A stretch of DNA of 64,000 nt from CAZHNW01 sp942491575 (GTDB lineage Bacteria; Spirochaetota; UBA4802; UBA5550), in contig CALOBT010000025.1 in NCBI GenBank assembly GCA_942491575.1, forward strand, positions 1,426,001 to 1,490,000, written 5' to 3'. A program made the translations under genes and the position numbers. Position 1 is the stretch's first letter. Each line of letters opens with the position of its first letter. Below are positions 42,428-50,958 of the stretch, piece after piece. A model generated the notes under the pieces. The model did no database searches. It saw only the letters and a program-made list of their open reading frames with translations, and had not been told where the DNA came from.

Positions 42428-44530
42428 TCAATCCTTAATACGAATCCTGGCATCAAGTGCAACCACGCCGCTTCCGTCTTCAAGAATACGTACGGGATTA
42501 AGGTCGAGTTCTTTTATTTGGGGATAATCCCCCAGGAGGACGGAGGCACGGTGAATCATATCGATATAACCCTCCACATCTCCCGATTCCTTGCCGCGGG
42601 CACCATCTAAAATCTCATGAGACTTCAGTCCCCTCACCTTCGACGCAATTTCATCAATACTGGAGGGACACAGAAGACACTGAACATCCCGAAATACCTC
42701 TATGTAGATTCCACCGTAACCGAAAAAGACCACTGGACCAAAGGAGGCGTCACTGGTTCCCCCGATAAACATATCGTAACCGGGGCCTGCCATGGCCATT
42801 ACCCTGACTCCATCAAAACGTGCCCCGGCTTTATAACTCTCCAGATTTTTCCGAATTTCGATGAATTTATCCCTCACCCCTGCTTCATCAGCAACACCAA
42901 CGGCAACTCCACCCGCATCCGATTTATGCAGGGCATCCGGCGAAACAACTTTCATGACAACGGGAAATCCCAGCTCAGCTGCTGCAGATACGGCCTCTTC
43001 TTCTGAAAGCGCCACTTTTGAAGGGGCAGTTTCAATACCATAGCAGGAGAGAAGTTCAAGTGCGTCCTCCCCTGTATCCCCGGGATGTTTCTCAATCCAC
43101 TGCATGGCGGCATCTCCCACGATGTCGGCGAGACCGTCAGGGTAAAATATTCCCGCCTCTTTACCGGCATAATAATCACGCTGCCGGCGAAAGGCCATGA
43201 TCATCTCTTCAGGTGTATTAAAAATCGGCATATGTACATTCTGTTTCATCCGTGCAATAGTTTTAGCAAGGCCGAAGATACAGTTACCCATCGGTTTCCC
43301 CGAAGAGAGAACTCCCCCGATCGCTTCCTTCGACAGATCAGTCTGGAACATTCGCGTAAAGACATCATCTCCACGGGGCATATGGGGCCACTGGCTTACA
43401 TATATGGCGCCATCAACATTTTCATTATGCATCACGGAATAAAAGATATGCTTATACATGTCAATATCGTAGATATCACCCATATCAAGGGGATTGGAAA
43501 AATTTATCACTCCCGCATTTGAAAACTTCTGAAGGTCCCGATAAAACTCCTCGCCGGGATCGGCAAACTCAAAGCCGTGCTTTTCACAGAAGTCCGCCAT
43601 CATGACACTGAACCCCCCGGCGGGGCTCATCACCATAAGACGGTTTCCACGAAGAGGCGGCAGGTTAAAGGCCTTGGCAACTGATATAAAATCGGCATAG
43701 TTAAAAATGCGGATAATTCCGGCACGTTCAAAGGCAGCATCAACTATTTCATCATTATTGGATAGCGCCGCGGTATGGCTCATAGCTGCTTTTTTTCCCG
43801 CCTCACTGGTATTTGCCTTGAGGATTATTATCGGCTTGTCAATTTTTTCTGCCACCTCGATAAGTTCACGTCCACGGGGAATCGATTCGAGATACATTCC
43901 GATAACCTTTGTTTCCGGATCCCGACCGAAATATTCAAGAACTTCCACCTCATCTACATCAAGCTTGTTACCGATACTGGCGAATTTGGCCATGCCGATA
44001 TTTTCATCGGTCATAATATTCCACAGCATCAGGCCAACACCCCCGCTCTGACTGATAATCGAAAAACCGCCACCAGGAGGGGGATAGGAGGGCACGAAGG
44101 GTATACAGAGACCATTGGCCGTATTGGCCACCGTCACAGCATTGGGGCCAATAAATCGCAAGCCGTACTCAAAGGCAATGGATATACACTGCTCACCCAG
44201 CTGCTGTCCCTCATCACCCAGTTCATTAAACCCCCCCGAGGGAATAGCCATCCAGGGCACGCCCCGTTTCCCGCAATCCTCTATAACCCCCGGCATAAAC
44301 CGTGCCGGCACCAGTGCAACCACCAGGTCCGGGGCAACGGGAATATCCGCAACATTCAGGTACATCCGTATTCCATCAACATGGGTATCATTACCGGATG
44401 GATTTACACCGAAGATCCGTCCCTGGTATCCCCAGCGGATAAGATTCTCCAGTATAAGGCGGGGAATATTACCCGCCTTCGAAGAAAGACCGTATATTGC
44501 TATGGATTCAGGATAAAAAAGTTTTTCCAT
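42428..44530 (-). CDS. Acyl-CoA synthetase (ADP-forming), fused alpha-beta chain
   Basis: About 700 residues in the Acd/PatZ-like order: CoA-binding domain (residues 1-130, 'SIAIYGLSSKAGNIPR'), two succinyl-CoA-ligase-like domains with the phospho-His in 'KAAMSHTAALS', and a C-terminal ATP-grasp domain ('ALELLSCYGIETAPS', 'FPVVMKVVSPDALHKSDAGGV', 'ELDLNPVRI'). It couples acyl-CoA cleavage to ATP formation in fermentative anaerobes, or runs in the acid-activating direction. A TTG further upstream (44563) could start a longer frame, but GGGAGGAG sits before the ATG pair at 44533/44530. It is divergent from the metallo-beta-lactamase-fold gene. Confidence 0.9.
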   Translation of the reverse strand: MEKLFYPESIAIYGLSSKAGNIPRLILENLIRWGYQGRIFGVNPSGNDTHVDGIRMYLNVADIPVAPDLVVALVPARFMPGVIEDCGKRGVPWMAIPSGGFNELGDEGQQLGEQCISIAFEYGLRFIGPNAVTVANTANGLCIPFVPSYPPPGGGFSIISQSGGVGLMLWNIMTDENIGMAKFASIGNKLDVDEVEVLEYFGRDPETKVIGMYLESIPRGRELIEVAEKIDKPIIILKANTSEAGKKAAMSHTAALSNNDEIVDAAFERAGIIRIFNYADFISVAKAFNLPPLRGNRLMVMSPAGGFSVMMADFCEKHGFEFADPGEEFYRDLQKFSNAGVINFSNPLDMGDIYDIDMYKHIFYSVMHNENVDGAIYVSQWPHMPRGDDVFTRMFQTDLSKEAIGGVLSSGKPMGNCIFGLAKTIARMKQNVHMPIFNTPEEMIMAFRRQRDYYAGKEAGIFYPDGLADIVGDAAMQWIEKHPGDTGEDALELLSCYGIETAPSKVALSEEEAVSAAAELGFPVVMKVVSPDALHKSDAGGVAVGVADEAGVRDKFIEIRKNLESYKAGARFDGVRVMAMAGPGYDMFIGGTSDASFGPVVFFGYGGIYIEVFRDVQCLLCPSSIDEIASKVRGLKSHEILDGARGKESGDVEGYIDMIHRASVLLGDYPQIKELDLNPVRILEDGSGVVALDARIRIKD

Positions 44531-44860
44531 CATCTCCTCCCGGCGTTTATAAAATTCCGACAAAATTCAAACTACCATTATATGTAAACAGCTCTGAAAC
44601 ATTCTGTCACTTAATTTTTTAGGGTCACTACCCTTTATCCGCTGAAAGAGAAATTTTTTTTCACTTCCTGAAACAGGCCCCCCTATCCACTTGAGGGGGG
44701 CCTGACCGGGGAAGATAAATTATCCACACAGTTATTTATCGAGCCTTAGTAAAACTAACGGTATCCGAAACTCCAGAAGAAAACTCCAAAAATAATATTT
44801 CTATTGACTCGCATTCATCCGATAACTACATTACAATTAAGCAAATCAGGAAGACACCTT
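44531..44860. other. Divergent promoter region with a GC hairpin
   Basis: Between the ADP-forming synthetase and the metallo-beta-lactamase-fold gene. It contains the hairpin at 44674-44704 and, further right, GATAAAT/ATTTATC half-sites (44714-44720, 44734-44740) around a single TTATCCACA (44720-44728), a perfect but isolated DnaA-box sequence. No gene seen. Confidence 0.5.
44674..44704. repeat. Strong 11-bp GC hairpin in the divergent intergenic region
   Basis: CAGGCCCCCCT and AGGGGGGCCTG are perfect complements around a 9-base loop. It lies upstream of both flanking genes, so it is not an obvious terminator for either. It could be an operator, a leader hairpin or a relic. Confidence 0.6.
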
Positions 44861-45688
44861 ATGGAAGATTTTATAATACACCGCATCCGGGGATACATCT
44901 CCAGGATACTATTGATAGAATACGATGACCGGATGCTCCTTATTGACAGCGGCAGCAGGAACGACGTGCCGCGAATCAGGCGGTATTGCGAAGAGAAACT
45001 GAAACGTCCCGTATCAGACATCAAACTCTGTATTGTGACCCATATTCACCCCGACCATGCAGGAGGGGCAAAACTCCTGAGAAAAAAATACGGCATAAAA
45101 CTGGCAGCACACCGTGACATAGACCGCTGGTATGGAGGCATAACCGGATCCCTTCAGCATATTCTTGACAGCATAATGGCTCATTCGATGCGGACACTTC
45201 AGGGAAACAGGATTCAACGAGTCTGGTACGATAAAAAAATCCATCCTGATATTATACTCGATGAGGGAGATCACATCCCCGAATTCCCCGGCTGGGAGAT
45301 ACTTCATGTTCCAGGTCATACGCTCCATGATATTGCAGTCTTTCACAGGGAACGAAAAATACTATATGCCGCTGATGCAATTATTAAGGATCGGGGGAAG
45401 TGGCTTCCCCCCATACCGGTTTTTTTCCGCGGGAGCATGAAGCAATCATACAAAAAGATGGAAAAACTTGCCCCGCTGCAGATACTCACTGCCCACGGAG
45501 ATGATATCGACAAGTCTGAAATCGTTGATGTATTTGACATAATGATCAGCAGGCTTGAAAGCCCCCTCAACACTATGACCCGGACAGCATACAGCATTTC
45601 CATTTTTGCTCCCCAGGTATGGAAACGTGCCCTGCAGAAAATGGCGGGGAAAAGAAACAAAAATTCCTCACGGAAAAGCCCTGAATAA
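44861..45688 (+). CDS. Metallo-beta-lactamase-fold hydrolase
   Basis: Started at ATG 44861 (AGGAAG seven bases upstream), the protein has 275 residues. The metal-binding motif is 'THIHPDHAGG' (HxHxDH), followed by His in 'HVPGHTLHDIAVF', Asp in 'YAADAII' and His in 'LTAHGDD', so both metal sites are complete. The family includes glyoxalase II, lactonases and other thioester or ester hydrolases; the substrate is unknown. It is divergent from the ADP-forming acyl-CoA synthetase, so an acyl-CoA or lactone substrate would fit the neighbourhood. Confidence 0.88.
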   Translation: MEDFIIHRIRGYISRILLIEYDDRMLLIDSGSRNDVPRIRRYCEEKLKRPVSDIKLCIVTHIHPDHAGGAKLLRKKYGIKLAAHRDIDRWYGGITGSLQHILDSIMAHSMRTLQGNRIQRVWYDKKIHPDIILDEGDHIPEFPGWEILHVPGHTLHDIAVFHRERKILYAADAIIKDRGKWLPPIPVFFRGSMKQSYKKMEKLAPLQILTAHGDDIDKSEIVDVFDIMISRLESPLNTMTRTAYSISIFAPQVWKRALQKMAGKRNKNSSRKSPE

Positions 45689-45728
45689 TAAATTTAATGT
45701 ATATTCCTGACACCCGGAAAGAAAGTCA

Positions 45729-46235
45729 ATGAGCGAAGATAAAAGAACTATCGCATGCAAAAACTGCGGAGCAAAGGTATCCCTTGCAGATTCCCTCTGC
45801 AGGTACTGCAATACCCCCATAGAGTCGAACCGCGATCTCTCCGATACTGACAAAAGAATGCTCCTTTCCGTCATCAATGCAATGGAGGAAGCCCTGAAGT
45901 CTTCGGCTGAGAATTCCTGGCTTACCGGTATCAGCTTTCTTATTCTCTCCGGAATTGCCGTAGCCCTTTATTTTATATACACATCAGTTTTTTCTGCCAC
46001 ACTTCACATATTACTATTGTCCCTTTTTTCCACAGCGATATTATTTATATTTTTCGGATTCATCATTTCCGTATCGGAAAACCGCAGCTACCGCAATTCA
46101 TACAACAATGACATTAAGGTTAGAATCGGGGAATACCTGAAGGATAAGAATTATTCACGCTATCAATTCGACATTCTGGCTGACCATGAACTTCCCCCAA
46201 AAGCAATACTGAGAAGATTTTTATTTCTAAAATAA
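45729..46235 (+). CDS. Small zinc-ribbon membrane protein
   Basis: Residues 10-27 form a zinc ribbon (CKNC...CRYC). Two transmembrane helices follow at about residues 64-86 ('WLTGISFLILSGIAVALYFIY') and 90-114 ('LHILLLSLFSTAILFIFFGFII'), then a charged, probably cytoplasmic, tail. No enzyme motif. GGAAAG precedes the ATG. It may belong to the same transcript as the hydrolase 40 bp upstream. Function unknown. Confidence 0.75.
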   Translation: MSEDKRTIACKNCGAKVSLADSLCRYCNTPIESNRDLSDTDKRMLLSVINAMEEALKSSAENSWLTGISFLILSGIAVALYFIYTSVFSATLHILLLSLFSTAILFIFFGFIISVSENRSYRNSYNNDIKVRIGEYLKDKNYSRYQFDILADHELPPKAILRRFLFLK

Positions 46236-46249
46236 GAGAGAAGATTCTG

Positions 46250-47002
46250 TCAGAATGATTTGGCCTTTGCCTTCTCTCGAACCGGAGCAATTTTCTCCTT
46301 TGATGCGGGGGAAGACTTTTTTGAAACACCAAAGGGATTGATATTTCCCCGATATGGAGGGAGGGCCTTATTGGAAAGACGGAGAGCCTGTTGAAAATCT
46401 TTCAGGGCCCCTTCAGTATCGCCGCTTCTGTATCTGGCCAGTCCTTTAATGTACCATGCACGATAATTTTCAGGTTTCATCAAAAGAAAAATTGACATAT
46501 CCTCCATGGCACCACTATAATCACCATTTTCCAATTTTGCCAGGCCGCGAAAATACCACGACCGGAAGTAATCACGGTTTATCTCAATCGCTTTACTGTA
46601 GTCCCCTATTGCACTTCCCGGTTTATTTTGATAATGCTTTGAGAGAGCCCTGTTGTGATAACTGTGGTACCCCCGGGGATTGAGCTTAATGGCCCTTGAA
46701 TAATCAGCGATGGCCCCGGCATAATCCCCCAGGCGGTGTTTTGTTCCCCCGAGGAAGTGCCACGCTTCGGAATTTTCCGGATCAAGCCCCACGACGCCGC
46801 TGAAAAAAGTTTTTGCCCTTTCGAAATCCCCCTTCATGTAATAGATACGTCCGCGCCTGAAAAGTTCTCTGATTGTTTTTTGGGGGGAAGTTTTTTCCTC
46901 AGCACCTGCCTTAACACCCGGTACTGCTTTTTTTTCTTCTGCCAAAACAGAGGAGAGACAGAATAAGAGGAGAATTATAATTGTATTAAAAATTCGATTC
47001 AT
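46250..47002 (-). CDS. Exported TPR-repeat protein
   Basis: The signal peptide is 'IIILLLFCLSSVLAEE'. Residues about 45-215 contain five tetratricopeptide repeats, seen as 'GRIYYMKGDFERAKTFF', 'GGTKHRLGDYAGAIADYSRAI', 'KHYQNKPGSAIGDYSKAI', 'GLAKLENGDYSGAMEDM' and 'GLARYRSGDTEGALKDF'. The last 35 residues are a basic Lys/Ala/Pro tail. TPR arrays act as protein-docking scaffolds; the periplasmic partner is unknown. The start is ATG 47002; a TTG at 47017 extends it by five residues. It converges with the zinc-ribbon gene, with 14 bp between stops. Confidence 0.85.
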   Translation of the reverse strand: MNRIFNTIIILLLFCLSSVLAEEKKAVPGVKAGAEEKTSPQKTIRELFRRGRIYYMKGDFERAKTFFSGVVGLDPENSEAWHFLGGTKHRLGDYAGAIADYSRAIKLNPRGYHSYHNRALSKHYQNKPGSAIGDYSKAIEINRDYFRSWYFRGLAKLENGDYSGAMEDMSIFLLMKPENYRAWYIKGLARYRSGDTEGALKDFQQALRLSNKALPPYRGNINPFGVSKKSSPASKEKIAPVREKAKAKSF

Positions 47003-47081
47003 TTCTCTTTTCTTCAAACAATTTGATTTATCACAATTTTATATAAACAGGGAATCCTTTCATTGTCAACCGGTAATTATA

Positions 47082-47234
47082 TCAGGTAACATCATCAAAG
47101 GAATGATTTAGGGAACTCCAGTAATTCAATGCCTTAATGAGCATCCTCGAAAAATCATCCGATTGGAGATACCGGTTTCTACGTACAAAAGCCTCGAACC
47201 TGTCGAATCCGAAAAGCTTACCTTCACGATTGCG
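47082..47234 (-). pseudogene. C-terminal remnant of a SpoIIE/PP2C-type phosphatase
   Basis: This open minus-strand segment has no start. Its 50 codons read 'RNREGKLFGFDRFEAF', 'RMLIKALNYW' and 'DDVT' before a stop, which matches the end of SpoIIE/RsbU phosphatases (N-x-x-G-x-x-F-G-x-x-R, then the metal-binding DD-I/V-T). Upstream the frame hits a stop within about 10 codons and the rest of the domain is not found. The usual last residues after DDIT are missing too. I read it as a decayed gene. Confidence 0.5.
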
Positions 47235-47328
47235 GGGAGGGAAGAAAAAAATGAGAAAAGTTCATCAACTGTGACATGAAAAGGAGGTGAAATTTACAAA
47301 TATGTCAGGCTGGAAATTCATCCGGATT

Positions 47329-47592
47329 TTATTGTTTTGCCCTCGATTTCGCTTCTTCGATAAGAGAAAGCAGGGAAGAAACCTTGTCACGGGGGGAGAC
47401 AAAAATCGTCTCCTGTTCTTCCGCGGAATAGTTTTCTTCGATAAAAGCTGCAATATCTATTTTCTCGAACCAGCAGTTCTTTATACTACGGCAGGGGAGC
47501 CCTTCCTTTGAGGTACGGCAATAGGTAAAGGGTATGCGGTGTCCAAGCATACGGCAGTATCCTGCTTCCCTGTCAAATTTTTCAATACTCAT
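47329..47592 (-). CDS. Small Cys-rich protein of unknown function
   Basis: An 87-residue protein with a good ribosome site (AGAGG, six bases before the ATG). The N-terminal half has 'YCRMLGHRIPFTYCR' and 'GLPCRSIKNCWF', four cysteines in a C-x(n)-C...C-x5-C-W arrangement that suggests a zinc or Fe-S site. The C-terminal half is a charged helix. I associate the 'LGH-x-hydrophobic-F-x-YCR...PC...CW' pattern with an uncharacterised family of short proteins in anaerobic Gram-negatives. It lies downstream of trpB2 past a terminator. Confidence 0.72.
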   Translation of the reverse strand: MSIEKFDREAGYCRMLGHRIPFTYCRTSKEGLPCRSIKNCWFEKIDIAAFIEENYSAEEQETIFVSPRDKVSSLLSLIEEAKSRAKQ

Positions 47593-47622
47593 TTTCAGCC
47601 TCTTCGCAAATACTGTAAAGAA

Positions 47623-47654
47623 AATCCGCGGGCGGTTAATGCCCCCCGCGGATT
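47623..47654 (-). terminator. Rho-independent terminator of trpB2
   Basis: The arms AATCCGCGGG and CCCGCGGATT form a 10-bp GC-rich stem, and on the minus strand a T-rich run (TTTTCTTTAC) follows. It lies 32 bp after the trpB2 stop. Confidence 0.75.
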
Positions 47655-47685
47655 AAAGCGTAACTCTATTCTCAATGGCAGTCCA

Positions 47686-49071
47686 TTACCATTTTCCAGT
47701 TTTATTCTCTGAAGCTACGGGATGTTCCCTGACAACTTCAAGAGATTGCTCAATTTCACCTGCGGAGAGCTCATGGTCCATAAGAAGTCCCTGCATATAC
47801 TTATCGTATCCGTACAGGTCCATCAGGCCGTGTCCGCTCAGGTTGAAGAGAATTGTTTTTTCTTTGCCTTCTTCCTTTGCTTCCTTTGCCTTGCGGATAG
47901 TGGCTGCAATGGCATGACTTGTTTCAGGTGCAACAATAAGACCTTCCGTACGGGCGAAGATAAGGGCTGCTTCATAACATTCCATCTGCTGAATAGACAT
48001 GGGAGTATGGAGCCCCTCAACAACAGCCTGTGAAACCAGTGGAGACATTCCATGGTACCGCAGCCCCCCTGCATGAATCGGTTCCGGAACAAATCCATGA
48101 CCGAGGCTGTGCATGGGCAGGAGTGGTGTCATCCTGGCAATATCTCCATGGTCGTATACAAATGGTGCCTTTGTCAGTGTCGGACATGAAGCTGGCTCCA
48201 CGGGAATAATTTCGATATCGGCTCCGGCAATTTTATCGCTGGTAAAGGGAAAGGCGAGACCGGCAAAGTTACTTCCGCCGCCGGCGCAGCCAATAACGGT
48301 ATCGACTTTATCAACACCGATCTTCTCAAGCTGCTTCTTCGCCTCCAGGCCGATGATTGTCTGGTGCAGCATGACATGGTTCAGCACACTTCCAAGGGCA
48401 TATCGGGTTTCTCCAGTGGGATCCGTTACGGCTGCCTCTACGGCTTCACTGATGGCAATGCCGAGACTTCCCGGTGTATCGGGGTGTTTAGCCAGAACAT
48501 CGCGGCCCGCCTGGGTTTCGTTACTGGGACTGGGGGTACACTTCCCCCCCCATGTTTCCATCATTACCTTTCTGAAAGGCTTCTGGTCAAAGCTGATGCG
48601 TACCATGTAAACTTTACATTCAAGTCCTACAAGGGCGCAGGCAAATGAGAGGGCACTGCCCCACTGACCGGCTCCGGTCTCAGTGGTGAGACGCTTGATG
48701 CCGAATTCTTTATTATACCATGCCTGAGCAACCGCCGTATTGGGTTTGTGACTCCCGGCGGGAGAGACACTTTCATTTTTAAAATAAATTTTTGCAGGGG
48801 TATCAAGATAGCGCTCAAGGGCTCTTGCCCGCTGCAGGGGCGCCGGGCGCCATCGGTAGAGCAGTTCGAGAACCGGCTCAGGTATATCGATCCAGCGATC
48901 GGTACTTACTTCCTGTTCTATCAGGTTCATGGGGAAAACCGGTGCGAGCTGATCCGGTGTTACGGGATTTCCGTCCGGCCCCAGTGGCGGCAGCATCGCC
49001 GATGGCAGGTCAGCCGCCAGGTTATACCATTGGCGTGGCATTTCATCTTCAGTTAAAAATACTTTATGCAT
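47686..49071 (-). CDS. trpB: Tryptophan synthase beta chain, TrpB2 type
   Basis: From ATG 49071 (AAGGAG nine bases upstream) the protein has 461 residues, longer than TrpB1 (about 400) and typical of TrpB2. The PLP lysine is in 'SPAGSHKPNTA', the catalytic region in 'LTTETGAGQWGSA', and the phosphate loop in 'GCAGGGSNFAG'. TrpB2 converts indole (or O-phosphoserine) with serine to tryptophan and often works without TrpA; no trpA is nearby. The frame extends upstream to 49158, but that part lacks a ribosome site. The GTTTCTA/TAGAAAC half-sites at 49190-49225 may regulate it. Confidence 0.93.
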   Translation of the reverse strand: MHKVFLTEDEMPRQWYNLAADLPSAMLPPLGPDGNPVTPDQLAPVFPMNLIEQEVSTDRWIDIPEPVLELLYRWRPAPLQRARALERYLDTPAKIYFKNESVSPAGSHKPNTAVAQAWYNKEFGIKRLTTETGAGQWGSALSFACALVGLECKVYMVRISFDQKPFRKVMMETWGGKCTPSPSNETQAGRDVLAKHPDTPGSLGIAISEAVEAAVTDPTGETRYALGSVLNHVMLHQTIIGLEAKKQLEKIGVDKVDTVIGCAGGGSNFAGLAFPFTSDKIAGADIEIIPVEPASCPTLTKAPFVYDHGDIARMTPLLPMHSLGHGFVPEPIHAGGLRYHGMSPLVSQAVVEGLHTPMSIQQMECYEAALIFARTEGLIVAPETSHAIAATIRKAKEAKEEGKEKTILFNLSGHGLMDLYGYDKYMQGLLMDHELSAGEIEQSLEVVREHPVASENKTGKW

Positions 49072-49189
49072 ACTGAAAATCTCCTTAAATTTATTTATTT
49101 TAATGTACCCCTGCGGAGATTCAGGCACCGCAACAGGCAAGAAATACCGGCAAAACATGCTGTATATGGCACTGAGAATAGTCCGGTAT

Positions 49190-49225
49190 GTTTCTATTCG
49201 TAGAAACGATTCTTTTCATAGAAAC
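49190..49225. promoter_or_regulatory. Three TAGAAAC half-sites upstream of trpB2
   Basis: GTTTCTA (49190-49196) and TAGAAAC (49201-49207) form a 7-bp palindrome around TTCG, and a third TAGAAAC follows at 49219-49225. They lie 119-154 bp upstream of the trpB2 start, about where a promoter operator could be. The binding protein is unknown. Confidence 0.45.
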
Positions 49226-49361
49226 ATATTTATGGCACATGTTTTGTCAATACTTTTTGATTATTTTTTCCTTGCGGAAAAGACCTTCCCTGCGAGAAGA
49301 TGACGGAAAGTCTGATTGACAGATGGCAATAAAAGCTCCATTATATAAAAAGGAAATTTTC

Positions 49362-50579
49362 ATGATACAGAAATACGACCTTCATCTTGCTGTGGCAGCA
49401 CTGCTGGTATTCTTTTCCGGCAGTGCATGTAATGCGGAACCACCCGTCAGAATATCCTTCACCGGCGACATCATTATGCACATACCGGTGAAAACCGCGG
49501 CAAAACAGAACAGTATAATTGACAAAGAACAGAAACAAAGTCTCAACAACAGCGGATTTGACTTCCTTTTCAAAAACATAAAAAACCACCTGAAAAAATC
49601 TGACATTGTACAGGGAAACCTTGAGTTTCCAATTGCCCCCCCCTATACCAGCAAACCCCGCATATTTAACTGTCCCCCCCGGGTACTGGATGCCCTGAAG
49701 GATACCGGATTTACCATGGTAACCCTCGCCAACAACCATATGCTGGACCAGGGACCGAAGGGGGTGACATCAACCATTTCCCATGTCGAAAAAGCAGGAC
49801 TGGAGTATATTGGAGCCGACAGGACAGAAACGGATGCAAGAAGGGGACGAATTCTCAGAAAGAGGGATATCCGCATCGGTTTTCTTGCCTATACGGGGGT
49901 GAGCAATTATCCTATAGGGAAGAGCGGCAAAAAACCGTATCACATCAACTGGTTTTACCATAAAGAAAAAGTGAAAAAGGATATCGCTGCGATAAAAAAG
50001 GAATGTGATTACCTGATCATGACTGTGCATACCGGAGTGGAATATGCATTGACTCCCGCGGCAGAAGATAAAAAGTTAATGAAGGAATATGCTGAAACCG
50101 GCGTCGACCTGATAATCGGTCACCACCCCCATATTATTCAGCCCGTGGAAAGATATGCCTGCAGTGATGGAAGAAGGGCCCATATTTTTTACAGCCTCGG
50201 TAATTTCATCTCCAACCAGAGCAGCACCCACCGGCTGAGAAACAGCAGGCTCAAGACAAGCACCCGCGATTCCATTATTGTCACCTGCCTTTTAGAAAGT
50301 AAAGACGGTAAAGTCATTCCCGGTTTTGAAGTAACCCCGATAATGACCTACAACGGCCGGGACAGAAAAACATGGAAAAGAACGATTCAGACCTGGACCA
50401 TTGATGACTTCAGGGCACACCACAAAAAAACCCTGGCTGGAAAAGCCGGAAATTATCCCCTGAAAAAAACATTAAAAAGCCTTGAATCAAGAGTGGCGGC
50501 ACTGCATCATATAATCAATGGTGCAGGCAGCCATAAAGATATAACAATTACATCTGGGAAGAACAGGACGGCAAACTGA
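49362..50579 (+). CDS. CapA/PgsA-family lipoprotein (metallophosphatase-like)
   Basis: From ATG 49362 (AAGGA seven bases upstream) the signal peptide ends at 'FSGSACN', a lipobox. The CapA fold follows: 'ISFTGDIIMH', 'VQGNLEFPIAP', 'VTLANNHMLDQGPKG', 'VHTGVEYA' and 'LIIGHHPHIIQPVE', with all metal-ligand Asp/Asn/His residues typical of the calcineurin-like fold. The family was named for poly-gamma-glutamate capsule export; many members have unknown hydrolase roles. The stop is 1 bp before the STAS gene, so the two are coupled. Confidence 0.87.
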   Translation: MIQKYDLHLAVAALLVFFSGSACNAEPPVRISFTGDIIMHIPVKTAAKQNSIIDKEQKQSLNNSGFDFLFKNIKNHLKKSDIVQGNLEFPIAPPYTSKPRIFNCPPRVLDALKDTGFTMVTLANNHMLDQGPKGVTSTISHVEKAGLEYIGADRTETDARRGRILRKRDIRIGFLAYTGVSNYPIGKSGKKPYHINWFYHKEKVKKDIAAIKKECDYLIMTVHTGVEYALTPAAEDKKLMKEYAETGVDLIIGHHPHIIQPVERYACSDGRRAHIFYSLGNFISNQSSTHRLRNSRLKTSTRDSIIVTCLLESKDGKVIPGFEVTPIMTYNGRDRKTWKRTIQTWTIDDFRAHHKKTLAGKAGNYPLKKTLKSLESRVAALHHIINGAGSHKDITITSGKNRTAN

Positions 50580-50580
50580 T

Positions 50581-50958
50581 ATGACGGAAAATTTTTCAGT
50601 AAACACCAGGATAAGTTACGGTTATGAAATATTCGACATTGAAGGAGACCTTGAGAAGGACGACCTCATCCGTATCGAAAATATCATTAAGCGCGGAGTC
50701 CCCGAAGGCTCCAGGGTCATCCTGAATATGGAGAGGGTAAGCTACATCAGCAGTACCGGACTGAGCTACCTGATCAACATGAAAAAGGACCTGCCGGTAA
50801 ACATCCTGATAATGTCGGCTGACGAAAAACTGATGAGCATATTTTACAGCAATAAGGCCATGAAGCTTTTCGACTTTGTCAAAAACGAAAAAGCACTGAT
50901 GAGCAAGGAAAAATCAAAGGAGCTGGATGACATCCTTAATGATCCCGGAGAGAGCTGA
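50581..50958 (+). CDS. STAS-domain anti-anti-sigma-factor-like protein
   Basis: A 125-residue single STAS domain with 'VSYISSTGLSYLINMKK', where the Ser of 'SSTG' is the usual phosphorylation site controlled by an anti-sigma kinase and a PP2C phosphatase. It directly follows the CapA-like gene and its end overlaps the convergent RtcA-like gene by 23 bp. The remnant of a SpoIIE/PP2C phosphatase at 47.1 kb suggests that a partner-switching pathway was once more complete in this neighbourhood. No anti-sigma kinase is visible here. Confidence 0.85.
   Translation: MTENFSVNTRISYGYEIFDIEGDLEKDDLIRIENIIKRGVPEGSRVILNMERVSYISSTGLSYLINMKKDLPVNILIMSADEKLMSIFYSNKAMKLFDFVKNEKALMSKEKSKELDDILNDPGES

Noticed and set aside
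42286..42483. 65-codon minus-strand frame overlapping the end of the ADP-forming synthetase
   Set aside because: It is a shadow frame running through the hairpin at 42343-42374 with no ribosome site.
44720..44728. Perfect DnaA box TTATCCACA, with hairpins nearby, as a possible replication origin
   Set aside because: Only one consensus box is visible, there is no dnaA/dnaN/gyr gene context, and the region is an ordinary divergent promoter gap.
47287..47511. 74-codon plus-strand frame with a strong AAAGGAGGTG site
   Set aside because: It lies antisense to the better supported 87-residue Cys protein and its sequence is low-complexity Phe/Lys/Arg without domain resemblance.
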